This document shows positions 1 to 7,285 of a stretch of DNA of 41,351 bases, one piece after another. Source of the DNA: Pseudomonas citri. GTDB taxonomy: Bacteria > Pseudomonadota > Gammaproteobacteria > Pseudomonadales > Pseudomonadaceae. The notes beneath the pieces are model-generated. The model saw only the letters and a list, made by a program, of their open reading frames with translations, had not been told where the DNA came from and made no database searches. Numbering within the stretch: position 1 is the first letter of the stretch; the number at the start of each line of letters is the position of its first letter. The stretch spans positions 1-41,351 of the forward strand of contig NZ_JAODAB010000038.1 in the NCBI RefSeq assembly GCF_025336485.1, read 5' to 3'. A program made the position numbers and the translations under genes.

Positions 1-377
1 AAGCGGTTTCTTTTTGGTTGGCATACATGCACCTCTTACTCATGTTATGCCCGAACACAAAATTTCTGACACCCTCGACCGGGCTGGCGCTCCAGTGCGA
101 CAGCACTCACAAAAAAAGGGCCACTTCGCAGCCCAACGGGAGCAAGCTCCCTCGCCACGGACGCACTCCAGTCATAAACAGTGAACACGCTTTTGCTTAC
201 TCGGCCATCTCAGCAAGACGGGTAGCCAGTCCTACAACCATACATACTCGGAAACACCAAGCCCATGGATCCCGGCTACGTTACCTTGCGCCTTTGCCTA
301 CAACTAAGCCAGAATCCGCCCGCTTGTGCGCCTTTGCCCGCCCCGGTAGCTTGGTTCCTGTCACTGCTCATCAGTGA
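1..377. other. No convincing gene in the left edge
   Basis: An open frame runs through 18-377 on the plus strand, but its translation has no recognisable domain, its composition is odd, and no clear ribosome binding site precedes it. I see no RNA gene here. The stretch ends where the structured leader of the next gene begins. Confidence 0.4.
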
Positions 378-591
378 TCGGGTTTAGCGACCCGAAGGGT
401 ATGGACGCATCAGCACTCCTGATGTCGTTGCAGGTATTCATGGCTGCAACGGTTGCAATGGTGGCTGTGCGCGGGAGATCTTCGGATCTGCCGGGCTCCT
501 GTACCCCCGGTTCGCTAACCTGCGTGCAGCCGCCACCCTTACTTGTTTAGCGACAAGTCATGGTGGCTCAGACAGGTACAGGAGTTTTACC
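378..591 (+). promoter_or_regulatory. Structured 5' leader with anti-Shine-Dalgarno loop
   Basis: At least six perfect short hairpins can be drawn by eye. TCGGG/CCCGA (378-395) and ACTTG/CAAGT (541-558) have different stems but the same 8-nt loop, TTTAGCGA. CATCAG/CTGATG pairs at 408-424, GTTGCAG/CTGCAAC at 427-450, and AGATC/GATCT closes a UUCG tetraloop at 476-489. CCGGG/CCCGG (491-510) presents the 10-nt loop CTCCTGTACC at 496-505, the exact reverse complement of GGTACAGGAG at 575-584, which contains the ribosome binding site of the next gene. CCACC at 533-537 can pair with GGTGG at 460-464 or at 562-566, so two exclusive folds are possible. I infer translational control in cis. I cannot assign an RNA family by name. 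Confidence 0.65.
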
Positions 592-945
592 ATGTTCAAG
601 GTCACCCCAAATCCACCGGAAACGGACCCCAGCTCCACCGGCCTCGATCCAAAAAAAGTCCAGGAAGCCACCGACCGGGCGCTGGATTACTACTTGAAGC
701 CAAAGGAAGCCGACACTAAAAGCGATCCATCACCGGATCAGCTCTTCACCGTCGTCGAGGGCATCGACAATGAAACCCTGCTCGCCAACCTCAGCGAAAA
801 CCTGGCCTCGGCCAACGCCATGATCAACGACCTGACATTCGACCTCGAAGGATCACGCCGACGTGTGGCAATGGGTATTCTGCAGGTGATCGAACTGAGC
901 GAACTGTTGGCGAATCGAGTGCTGGATAACATCGATCCGCGCTAG
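592..945 (+). CDS. DUF6124-type small protein
   Basis: This 117-aa protein looks like the small Pseudomonas proteins annotated as DUF6124 (related to DUF3077). It has a proline- and acid-rich first third, then a helical C-terminal half (ETLLANLSENLASANAMIND) ending in a leucine-rich amphipathic helix. There is no signal peptide, membrane span or catalytic motif. The start is set by AGGAG at 580-584, seven bases before ATG. Its function is unknown to me. The long structured leader directly upstream, whose loop can cover this ribosome binding site, suggests tight translational control. The family call rests on overall appearance from memory, so it is moderate. Confidence 0.72.
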   Translation: MFKVTPNPPETDPSSTGLDPKKVQEATDRALDYYLKPKEADTKSDPSPDQLFTVVEGIDNETLLANLSENLASANAMINDLTFDLEGSRRRVAMGILQVIELSELLANRVLDNIDPR

Positions 946-974
946 CGAGCGCCGACTGTTTTTTTGTTCTCTGT

Positions 975-1006
975 ATCGGTTTCCTCGCTAAGAAACGGAA
1001 ACCGAT
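975..1006. repeat. 10-bp perfect hairpin
   Basis: ATCGGTTTCC at 975-984 and GGAAACCGAT at 997-1006 form a perfect stem with a 12-nt loop, 30 bases after the DUF6124-type gene. No T-run follows on either strand, so it is more likely an mRNA 3'-end structure than a classical terminator. Confidence 0.45.
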
Positions 1007-1143
1007 TGACGAGCCTACCAATCTTCTCTAGATTTATCCCGTCGAAGCGACTGACCAGATGAGATAGAGCGCTTCCCAGCGGCGAAGCCGTAACCGCGCA
1101 AGGCGGTTCGTAAGTGGTGTCTGGATCTGCTTTACCGAACACG

Positions 1144-1169
1144 AAAAAGACGCCCATGGCGTCTTTTTT
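1144..1169. terminator. Bidirectional intrinsic terminator
   Basis: AAAAAGACGCC (1144-1154) and GGCGTCTTTTT (1158-1168) form an 11-bp stem with a 3-nt loop and T-runs on both strands. It lies about 10 bases beyond the stop of the minus-strand gene at 1181-1738 and about 200 bases beyond the plus-strand gene ending at 945, so it can serve both. Confidence 0.8.
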
Positions 1170-1180
1170 CGTTTCTGCCC

Positions 1181-1738
1181 TTAACGCTGGGTCGATGTCG
1201 GCTGGCGCATATGGATCTTGCCGCACAGCAATATAAAGCCCATTCGGCCCAGTAACCTAGGCGGCTTCTCGGTCTGGTGATAAGCGCTTTCGATAACCAG
1301 ATTCAGATCCTGAGGCTTATCAGCAGCAGCTCGACGTATTTCAAAGAACACATGATAGGGCCCGTTCGGGTCTATGATCGTTATTGAATATGCCCAGTTT
1401 CGCTGCGCAGCTGTTTCTCTTACCTTGACCTGAGGATGGTTCAGGCCCTGGATCACGGGCGGTAGCATCAGTGACAAGCGATAACGGATGGAACAGAACG
1501 AGCGCGGTCGTCCCGCTTGGTCAAAAATAATCTGCTCTCCTGCAGGGTGTGTGGCCTCGTTATAGCCCTGACTGAAACAGTGACTCGAAAAGGTCACGTG
1601 CACGCTCAACTCACGTCCCGCCAATGCGCTCTGAACAGAGAATGTGAACGGCTCAAGATGAGCGAAATCGTAAGTCTGACTCCCGATAGTCAACGGTGGA
1701 AAATAGGCGGTCAATGAGGTCTCCGTTCCGGCCGGCAA
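1181..1738 (-). CDS. Uncharacterised 185-aa protein, TTG start
   Basis: The reading frame is 185 aa long. The only start near its N-terminus is TTG at 1738, preceded by AGGGGAAG about five bases upstream, and the next methionine is far inside. The protein begins with TETSLTAYFPPLTIG, has a SHCFS motif near residue 52, a segment around GRPRSFCSIRYRLS, and a C-terminal part rich in hydrophobic and aromatic residues (YHVFFEIRR, NLVIESAY). I see no signal peptide or clear membrane span. It looks like a conserved Pseudomonas hypothetical protein, but I cannot name a family or function. It ends just before an intrinsic terminator. Confidence 0.6.
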   Translation of the reverse strand: MPAGTETSLTAYFPPLTIGSQTYDFAHLEPFTFSVQSALAGRELSVHVTFSSHCFSQGYNEATHPAGEQIIFDQAGRPRSFCSIRYRLSLMLPPVIQGLNHPQVKVRETAAQRNWAYSITIIDPNGPYHVFFEIRRAAADKPQDLNLVIESAYHQTEKPPRLLGRMGFILLCGKIHMRQPTSTQR

Positions 1739-2070
1739 GACAACTTCCCCTGTTTTTTATGATCATTCTTAACCGTCTTGGTCTTCGCTCTGAACCATTA
1801 CTTCGTCTGCGTAACGTTACTCAGGCCGGTGGGAAATCGAAACAGAATCCGTCACAGCGAATCGGGTAAATATCAACGAGTTATGTCTGGGCGCCAGAGA
1901 GATGCGATCGGGTTACATGTCAGTGAGGCGGATTGCATGGCAGCAGGGATATGGGGAATGGGCCGGCGCTGCCTTCTGCAAATAAGGTGAGCGTGGCAGC
2001 AGAATTTTCCCGGGCATGTGCGGCGGCAATTGTTTTGCCCTAGAAATGCCCTAATCCAAATCCTAGAAAC
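1739..2070. other. Intergenic stretch without a supported gene
   Basis: Short open frames exist on both strands, for example 1778-1990 plus, but none has a good ribosome binding site or a recognisable product. The stretch should hold the promoter of the minus-strand gene ending at 1738; I did not find a convincing -35/-10 pair. Confidence 0.35.
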
Positions 2071-2108
2071 GAAAAAGCCCCTGAAATGTTCAACCATTTC
2101 AGGGGCTT
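2071..2108 (-). terminator. Intrinsic terminator of tRNA-Ser
   Basis: On the minus strand a 14-bp perfect stem (2075-2088 pairs with 2095-2108) is followed by TTTTTC. It starts 15 bases beyond the CCA end of tRNA-Ser. Confidence 0.85.
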
Positions 2109-2123
2109 AGTCGTATTCAATAG

Positions 2124-2213
2124 TGGCGGAGAGATAGGGATTTGAACCCTAGGTACTGTTGCCAGTACAACGGATTTCGAATCCGTCCCGTTCGGCCACT
2201 CCGGCATCTCTCC
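2124..2213 (-). tRNA. tRNA-Ser(CGA)
   Basis: The minus strand reads as a 90-nt class II tRNA. The acceptor stem is GGAGAGA/TCTCTCC, followed by discriminator G and an encoded CCA. The anticodon stem-loop has loop TTCGAAA, giving anticodon CGA. There is a long variable arm (TTGTACTGGCAACAGTAC) and the T-arm GGTTCAAATCC. These features together identify serine tRNA reading UCG. Confidence 0.95.
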
Positions 2214-2223
2214 AGTGGCGCGC

Positions 2224-2252
2224 ATCATACCAGCACATTCGCCGGAAGCGAA
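2224..2252 (-). promoter_or_regulatory. Probable sigma70 promoter of tRNA-Ser
   Basis: On the minus strand TTCGCT (2252-2247) and TATGAT (2229-2224) are separated by 17 bases, placing the transcript start a few bases before the tRNA 5' end at 2213. The -35 box is a weak match. Confidence 0.55.
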
Positions 2253-2296
2253 CCCCCGAGCGAAAATTTTTCTGTGCTATCAGATGTTTGCGTCGA

Positions 2297-3010
2297 TTAC
2301 AGCGGTACACCCAGACGCTGGGCGACTTCTTCGTAGGCTTCGATGACGTCACCGAGGCCTTGGCGGAAGCGGTCCTTGTCCATCTTCTTCTTGGTGTCCT
2401 TGTCCCACAGACGGCAGCCGTCCGGGCTGAACTCGTCGCCCAGGACGATGGAGCCGTCGCTGAACACGCCGAATTCAAGCTTGAAGTCCACCAGCAGCAG
2501 GCCGGCGTCGTCGAACAGTTTGGTCAGCACGTCGTTGACCTTCAGGGACAGCTCTTTCATGCGAGCCAATTGCTCGGCGGTGCCCCAACCGAACGCTACG
2601 ACGTGGGATTCGTTGATGAACGGGTCGCCCTTGGCGTCGTCCTTCAGGAACAGTTCGAAGGTGTAGGGGTTGAGCTTCATGCCCTCTTCTACGCCCAGGC
2701 GCTTGACCAGGCTGCCGGCGGCGTAGTTACGCACGACGCACTCGACCGGAATCATGTCCAGCTTCTTGACCAGGCATTCGTTGTCGCCCAGCAGCTTGTC
2801 GAACTGGGTCGGCACGCCGGCGGCTTCGAGTTTCTGCATGATGAAGGCGTTGAACTTGTTGTTCACCATGCCCTTGCGGTCCAGTTGTTCGATGCGCTTG
2901 CCGTCGAACGCCGAAGTGTCGTTGCGAAACAGCAGGATCAAGCGGTCGGCGTCATCGGTCTTGTAAACCGACTTGGCTTTGCCGCGGTAGAGTTCTTCAC
3001 GTTTTTCCAT
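2297..3010 (-). CDS. purC: SAICAR synthetase PurC
   Basis: This 237-aa enzyme matches phosphoribosylaminoimidazole-succinocarboxamide synthase. It ligates aspartate to CAIR using ATP to give SAICAR in cytosolic purine synthesis. The N-terminal YRGKAKSVY nucleotide-binding motif, FRNDTSAFDG, VECVVRNYAAGSL (around residue 90), VDFKLEFG and LGDEFSPDGCRLWD are all family signatures, and the length is normal for bacterial PurC. It is the last gene of a minus-strand run dapA-bamC-MBL-purC with gaps of 18, 4 and 28 bases, so it is probably co-transcribed from the dapA promoter. This arrangement is familiar in Pseudomonas. Confidence 0.97.
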   Translation of the reverse strand: MEKREELYRGKAKSVYKTDDADRLILLFRNDTSAFDGKRIEQLDRKGMVNNKFNAFIMQKLEAAGVPTQFDKLLGDNECLVKKLDMIPVECVVRNYAAGSLVKRLGVEEGMKLNPYTFELFLKDDAKGDPFINESHVVAFGWGTAEQLARMKELSLKVNDVLTKLFDDAGLLLVDFKLEFGVFSDGSIVLGDEFSPDGCRLWDKDTKKKMDKDRFRQGLGDVIEAYEEVAQRLGVPL

Positions 3011-3038
3011 GATGGGCTCCGCTTGCTAAGTAGATGGG

Positions 3039-3797
3039 CTAGGCGATATATCGCCAGTCGAGCCCTGAATCTTGATCGGCCAGTTGCAGCCAGTCCGGGT
3101 CGCACCCGAGGGTGTCGACAAAACATTGCCGGGCCAGCTGCGGCAGGTTGTTCTTGCTGCTCAGATGGGCCAGGACGAGGTGTTGCAAGCCTTGCCAGCC
3201 CAACTCGGCCACCAGGAATGCCGCCTGGTGGTTGTTCAAATGTCCATGTTCCCCGCCGACCCGCTGCTTGAGGAAATACGGATAGTACCCTCGCGCCAGC
3301 ATGTCGCGGCAATGGTTGGACTCGATCATCAACGCATCGAGGTCCCGGTAACTGTCCATGACCCTGTCGCAATAGGAGCCCAGGTCGGTCAGCAAGCCGA
3401 AGCGCCGCTCCCCGTCGCTGAACACGTATTGCGTGGGTTCGCGGGCATCGTGCGCCACGCTGACCACGCTGATGTCCAGGGCACCAATGCGCAATTGCTC
3501 GCCACCGGCGACGAAACCAGCCGGCTCGATGGGCTTGCGCAGGCCGCCCAGCGTTCCACGGCTGAGGAACACTGGCAGATTGTAGCGCCGAGACAGCAAA
3601 CCCACGCCATGCACGTGGTCGGCATGTTCGTGGGTCACCAGTATCGCGCTCAGTTGCGCCGGGTGCACACCCAGGCGCAACAGGCGCTTCTCGGTTTCCC
3701 GCAGGGAGAAACCACAATCGACCAACACACAAGTATCGGCGCTGGCTACCAGCGTGCCGTTCCCCTGGCTACCGCTGCCGAGAACGGCAAAACGCAT
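3039..3797 (-). CDS. Metallo-beta-lactamase fold hydrolase (YycJ/WalJ-like)
   Basis: The product is 252 aa, the usual size for stand-alone MBL-fold hydrolases of the YycJ/WalJ type. The opening strand MRFAVLGSGSQGNGTLV is typical of that branch, and the zinc-binding THEHADH lies at residues 55-61. Later motifs include LLTDLGSYCDRVMDSY and an ESNH segment that fit the remaining metal ligands. The natural substrate is unknown; some relatives are nucleases. It starts four bases after the bamC stop and precedes purC, so it is translated as part of the dapA-bamC-purC operon. Confidence 0.9.
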   Translation of the reverse strand: MRFAVLGSGSQGNGTLVASADTCVLVDCGFSLRETEKRLLRLGVHPAQLSAILVTHEHADHVHGVGLLSRRYNLPVFLSRGTLGGLRKPIEPAGFVAGGEQLRIGALDISVVSVAHDAREPTQYVFSDGERRFGLLTDLGSYCDRVMDSYRDLDALMIESNHCRDMLARGYYPYFLKQRVGGEHGHLNNHQAAFLVAELGWQGLQHLVLAHLSSKNNLPQLARQCFVDTLGCDPDWLQLADQDSGLDWRYIA

Positions 3798-3801
3798 CGG
3801 A

Positions 3802-4917
3802 TCAGCCCAGGTTGTCCTGAATCACGCTCAACACTTTGCGGGCCACATCGGCCGGCGCCACGGTATTGATGTTCTTCTCGACGGTCACCTGTACGCTGTC
3901 GCCCACCTTGCTCAGGCGAACCTGATAACGCTCGGCGCGGGCTTCGATTTCTTCCTTGTCCGGCTTGCCACCGAACAAGCTGCTGAAGAAACCTGGCTTC
4001 TCGTCTTTCTTCTCGGCTTTTTCAGCGAGGTTGATGTAGTACAGGCCCAGGCTGCGGTTGATGTCTTCAACTCGCCATTCGCCCTGCTCCAGCGCCCGGC
4101 CCACGCTTGACCAGGCACGGTCCAGGTCGGACCCGACGTTGAGCACCGGGTTGCCGCTGCCGTCTTCGCTCAGACTGACGCGACTCGGCGCATCGAAGTC
4201 GCGGGAGGCCAGCATCGAGACCGAACCACCCTGCTCCGCGGTGCGGCTCATGCTGGCGAGCATGTCGTCCACCAGGGCAGCGTCGAGGCCGGTGTTGACC
4301 GAACGGTTGGTGAACGCCACGTCGGCAGTGCTGCCGGCAGGGCGCTCGGCGCTGACCACGTAGATTTCACTGGTGTTGCGCTGCACGCCCGGCTCGATGC
4401 GCACCCGCACGCGGGTTTCGCTGTCGGCGGCGACACCGGCGGCGCTCAGGCGCTTGGCCATGGCGGCGGACAATTCATCGGAGCGCTGCCAGGTGGTGTT
4501 GAATTCGCCTGTTTGCGGGCGCTGCTCGTCCAGGCGGAAACCGTTGTCCTGGAAGAACTGGATCGCCACGGGCCAGACTTCGGCCGGTGGATGCTGGGCC
4601 ATGACCCAGCTCGAATCGCCACTCTTTTGGAGCGTGTAGTCGCTGGCGTCGGCAATCGCCGACAGCGGTTGCGGACGCGGCACGACGTACTCGCCCTTGG
4701 CGGTGTCGTCGGCCACGTTGCGCGGGATCGGCAGCAGCGGGTCCAGGCGCTTGGCGACGTTGACATCTTGCGGCAATTGCATCGGTGCAGTCTGTTGCGC
4801 TTGCAGGTAGTCGCTACCACGGTCGCGGAAGTAACCCTCCGGTCCCCAGATCCATCCACAGCCGCTGGTGCTGGAGATGATCAAGGCAAGTGCGGAAAGT
4901 CCGGCCATTCGCTTCAT
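3802..4917 (-). CDS. bamC: Outer membrane assembly lipoprotein BamC
   Basis: This 371-aa protein is BamC (NlpB), a lipoprotein of the BAM complex that folds outer membrane beta-barrels. Residues 1-19 form a lipoprotein signal peptide ending in TSG before the lipidated Cys20; the lipobox lacks the usual leucine at -3. After it comes the unstructured N-terminal segment (DYLQAQQTAPMQLPQDVNV), which in known BamC contacts BamD. Two helix-grip domains follow, with typical GEFNTTWQRS and SLGLYYINL segments. It follows dapA by 18 bases. The dapA-bamC order is conserved in gammaproteobacteria. Confidence 0.94.
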   Translation of the reverse strand: MKRMAGLSALALIISSTSGCGWIWGPEGYFRDRGSDYLQAQQTAPMQLPQDVNVAKRLDPLLPIPRNVADDTAKGEYVVPRPQPLSAIADASDYTLQKSGDSSWVMAQHPPAEVWPVAIQFFQDNGFRLDEQRPQTGEFNTTWQRSDELSAAMAKRLSAAGVAADSETRVRVRIEPGVQRNTSEIYVVSAERPAGSTADVAFTNRSVNTGLDAALVDDMLASMSRTAEQGGSVSMLASRDFDAPSRVSLSEDGSGNPVLNVGSDLDRAWSSVGRALEQGEWRVEDINRSLGLYYINLAEKAEKKDEKPGFFSSLFGGKPDKEEIEARAERYQVRLSKVGDSVQVTVEKNINTVAPADVARKVLSVIQDNLG

Positions 4918-4935
4918 GCGTTGTACTTCCTCGAA

Positions 4936-5814
4936 TTAAACCAGGACGCCGGACTGGCGCATGGCCTGCCGCAGCGGTTCATGACAGGCCTTGCTCAACC
5001 AGGTGAGCGGCAGGCGGATACCTTGGTGCATCAGGCCCATCTCGACCAAAGCCCACTTCACCGGAATCGGGTTGGCTTCGATGAACAGGTCCTTGTGCAG
5101 CGGCATCAGTTTTTCGTTGATGGCCCGCGCGGTTTCGGCGTCGCCCCTGAGCGCAGCCTCGCACAGGTCGGCCATTTCGCGCGGAGCGACGTTGGCGGTG
5201 ACGGAGATGTTGCCCTTGCCACCCAACAGGATCAGCTCGACCGCCGTCGGATCATCGCCGGACAGCACGATGAAGTCCTTGCTCACGCCATCGAGGATCG
5301 CCTTGGCGCGCTTCAGGTCGCCAGTGGCTTCCTTGATGCCGATGATGTTCGGGATGGTGGACAGGCGGATCACGGTCTCGGCCTGCATGTCACAGGAGGT
5401 GCGGCCAGGAACGTTATAGAGGATCTGCGGGATGTCGACCGCTTCGGCAATGTACTTGAAGTGCTGGTACAAGCCTTCCTGGGTCGGCTTGTTGTAGTAA
5501 GGAACGACCAGCAGGCAGGCGTCGGCACCGGCTTCCTTGGCATTGCGGGTCAGCTCGACGGCTTCACGGGTCGAGTTGGCGCCCGTGCCGGCGATGACCG
5601 GAATGCGACCGTTGACCTGCTTGACCACGGCCCGGATGACTTCGATGTGCTCATTGACGTCGAGGGTCGCCGACTCGCCCGTGGTGCCAACGGCGACAAT
5701 GGCATGGGTGCCGTTTTCAAGGTGGAAGTCCACGAGTTTGCTGAGGCTGGCCCAGTCAAGATGCCCTTCTGCATCCATGGGTGTGACCAGTGCCACCATA
5801 CTGCCCGCAATCAT
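4936..5814 (-). CDS. dapA: 4-hydroxy-tetrahydrodipicolinate synthase DapA
   Basis: DapA condenses pyruvate with aspartate semialdehyde in the lysine and diaminopimelate pathway. The 292-aa product (MIAGSMVALVTPM start) carries the TTGES motif at residues 44-48, the tyrosine of ILYNVPGR (Tyr133) and the Schiff-base lysine Lys161 in GIKEATGD. The frame is open further upstream, but ATG at 5814 is preferred because GCAGGAGC lies six bases before it and the length then equals that of known Pseudomonas DapA. It is the first gene of the run dapA-bamC-MBL-purC. Confidence 0.97.
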   Translation of the reverse strand: MIAGSMVALVTPMDAEGHLDWASLSKLVDFHLENGTHAIVAVGTTGESATLDVNEHIEVIRAVVKQVNGRIPVIAGTGANSTREAVELTRNAKEAGADACLLVVPYYNKPTQEGLYQHFKYIAEAVDIPQILYNVPGRTSCDMQAETVIRLSTIPNIIGIKEATGDLKRAKAILDGVSKDFIVLSGDDPTAVELILLGGKGNISVTANVAPREMADLCEAALRGDAETARAINEKLMPLHKDLFIEANPIPVKWALVEMGLMHQGIRLPLTWLSKACHEPLRQAMRQSGVLV

Positions 5815-5846
5815 GAAACCGCTCCTGCCGGAAAAAGAGAGCGGTA

Positions 5847-5875
5847 ATGGTACTGGCGCCAAGATGCTTGTACAA
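5847..5875 (-). promoter_or_regulatory. Possible dapA promoter
   Basis: On the minus strand TTGTAC (5875-5870) and TACCAT (5852-5847) are 17 bases apart and would start a transcript with about 26 bases of leader before dapA. The remaining 250 bases up to gcvR at 6132 hold no supported gene and must contain the divergent gcvR promoter. Confidence 0.4.
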
Positions 5876-6131
5876 GCGAACTACCATTCCCCTTGGCGAT
5901 GGTTTTCGCTACCCTTCAGACTTTGATCGGCATCGATAAGCTCATACGCCGGTTTCCAGCCTCCGTTTTCGTCGCCACAAGCCCCGATCCTGCGTTTGTC
6001 CGGGTGTATTCCCGCTCTCCCGGAAATGCAGCACAACCCCGGGAACAGGGCTTGAGCCGTTCGTTTTCCGGACCTGGCGCCGTGCCAAGCTGCAAATTGG
6101 TGCCGACCGCTCATCGCTTTAGGAATGCTGC

Positions 6132-6692
6132 ATGTCCACCCCCACAGTCCGCGAACAATTCCTTGTTATCAGTGCCCTTGGCGCCAACCCAATGGAGCTG
6201 ACTAACGTCCTGTGCCGCGCCAGCCACGAAAACCGCTGCGCTGTCGTGACTTCACGCCTGACCCGTCATGGCGAATGCTGTGCGCTCGTACTCGAGGTTT
6301 CCGGCAGTTGGGACGCCCTGGCCCGCCTGGAAGGCAGCCTGCCGATGCTGGCCAAGAAGTACGCCTTCACCGCCAACGTGGTACGCAGCGCCGCCCTGGA
6401 GAACCGTCCCCAGGCCCTGCCCTATGTGGCCTATGTCAGTTCGGCCTACCGTCCGGACATCATCAACGAGCTGTGCCAGTTCTTCATGGACCACCACGTC
6501 GAGCTGGAAAACCTGACCTGCGACACTTACCAGGCTCCACAGACCGGCGGCACCATGCTCAACGCCACCTTCACCGTGACGCTGCCGGCCGGCACCCAGA
6601 TCAGTTGGCTGCGCGATCATTTCCTGGACTTCGCCGATGCGATGAACCTGGATGCCCTGATCGAACCGTGGCGCCCACAAAACCCAATGTAA
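6132..6692 (+). CDS. GcvR-type ACT-domain regulatory protein
   Basis: This 186-aa protein resembles the glycine cleavage system transcriptional repressor GcvR, with two ACT domains in tandem. The first (about residues 8-85, QFLVISALGANPMELTNVLC) and second (about 95-175, ALPYVAYVSSAYRPDIINEL) each show the beta-alpha-beta-beta-alpha-beta pattern. In Escherichia coli, GcvR binds glycine and holds back GcvA; in Pseudomonas the partner is unclear. AGGA at 6121-6124 sets the start. It is followed after 10 bases by bcp, so the two are probably one operon, divergent from dapA. Confidence 0.85.
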   Translation: MSTPTVREQFLVISALGANPMELTNVLCRASHENRCAVVTSRLTRHGECCALVLEVSGSWDALARLEGSLPMLAKKYAFTANVVRSAALENRPQALPYVAYVSSAYRPDIINELCQFFMDHHVELENLTCDTYQAPQTGGTMLNATFTVTLPAGTQISWLRDHFLDFADAMNLDALIEPWRPQNPM

Positions 6693-6702
6693 GGAAGCGT
6701 TC

Positions 6703-7176
6703 ATGGCCGTTGCCGTCGACCAACCGGTTACCGATTTCCAGGCTCCCGCCACCAGTGGGCAGACCATCAGCCTCGCCGCCCTCAGGGGCAAGCAGGTGGT
6801 GATCTATTTCTACCCCAAGGACAGCACGCCTGGCTGTACCACCGAAGGCCAGGGTTTTCGTGACCAGTATGCGCAGTTCCAGGCCGCCAATACCGAAGTG
6901 TTCGGCGTCTCCCGGGACAGCCTCAAGTCCCACGAGAACTTCAAGTGCAAACAGGAATTCCCGTTCGAACTGATCAGCGACAAGGACGAGGCCGTCTGCC
7001 AACTGTTCGACGTGATCAAGTTGAAAAAGCTCTATGGCAAGGAATACCTGGGCGTTGACCGCAGCACGTTCCTGATCGACAAGGACGGCGTGCTGCGCCA
7101 GGAATGGCGCGGCGTGAAGGTGCCGGGGCATGTGGACGCGGTGTTGGCGGCGGCCCAGGCATTGGAGAAGACCTGA
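6703..7176 (+). CDS. bcp: Thiol peroxidase Bcp (PrxQ type)
   Basis: Bcp reduces hydrogen peroxide and organic hydroperoxides in the cytosol. The 157-aa product has the thioredoxin fold and the peroxidatic Cys45 in DSTPGCTTEGQGF. The resolving cysteine found five residues later in classical PrxQ proteins is Gln50 here. Cys82 and Cys99 remain as possible partners, or the enzyme is of the one-Cys type. The length is normal. It follows gcvR by 10 bases and converges with the transporter gene ending at 7286. Confidence 0.94.
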   Translation: MAVAVDQPVTDFQAPATSGQTISLAALRGKQVVIYFYPKDSTPGCTTEGQGFRDQYAQFQAANTEVFGVSRDSLKSHENFKCKQEFPFELISDKDEAVCQLFDVIKLKKLYGKEYLGVDRSTFLIDKDGVLRQEWRGVKVPGHVDAVLAAAQALEKT

Positions 7177-7201
7177 AATCCTCCGTCGTCAATACTGGCG
7201 C

Positions 7202-7255
7202 CATCGTCGGAACCCTGCCCGGAGCGAGCTTGCTCCGGGCAGGGTTCCGACGATG
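7202..7255. repeat. 24-bp perfect palindromic hairpin (REP-like)
   Basis: Bases 7202-7225 are the exact reverse complement of 7232-7255, around the loop GAGCTT. The core GAGCGAGCTTGCTC resembles the P. fluorescens REP core seen again at 28669 and 37305. There is no T-run, so I read it as a REP-derived palindrome between the convergent bcp and perM-type genes that could also end transcripts. Confidence 0.7.
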
Positions 7256-7285
7256 AGACGATAAATCCCACTCTTATTACTCAAG

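Noticed and set aside
18..377. 119-residue open frame at the left edge
   Set aside because: No ribosome binding site, no recognisable domain, and odd composition; probably chance.
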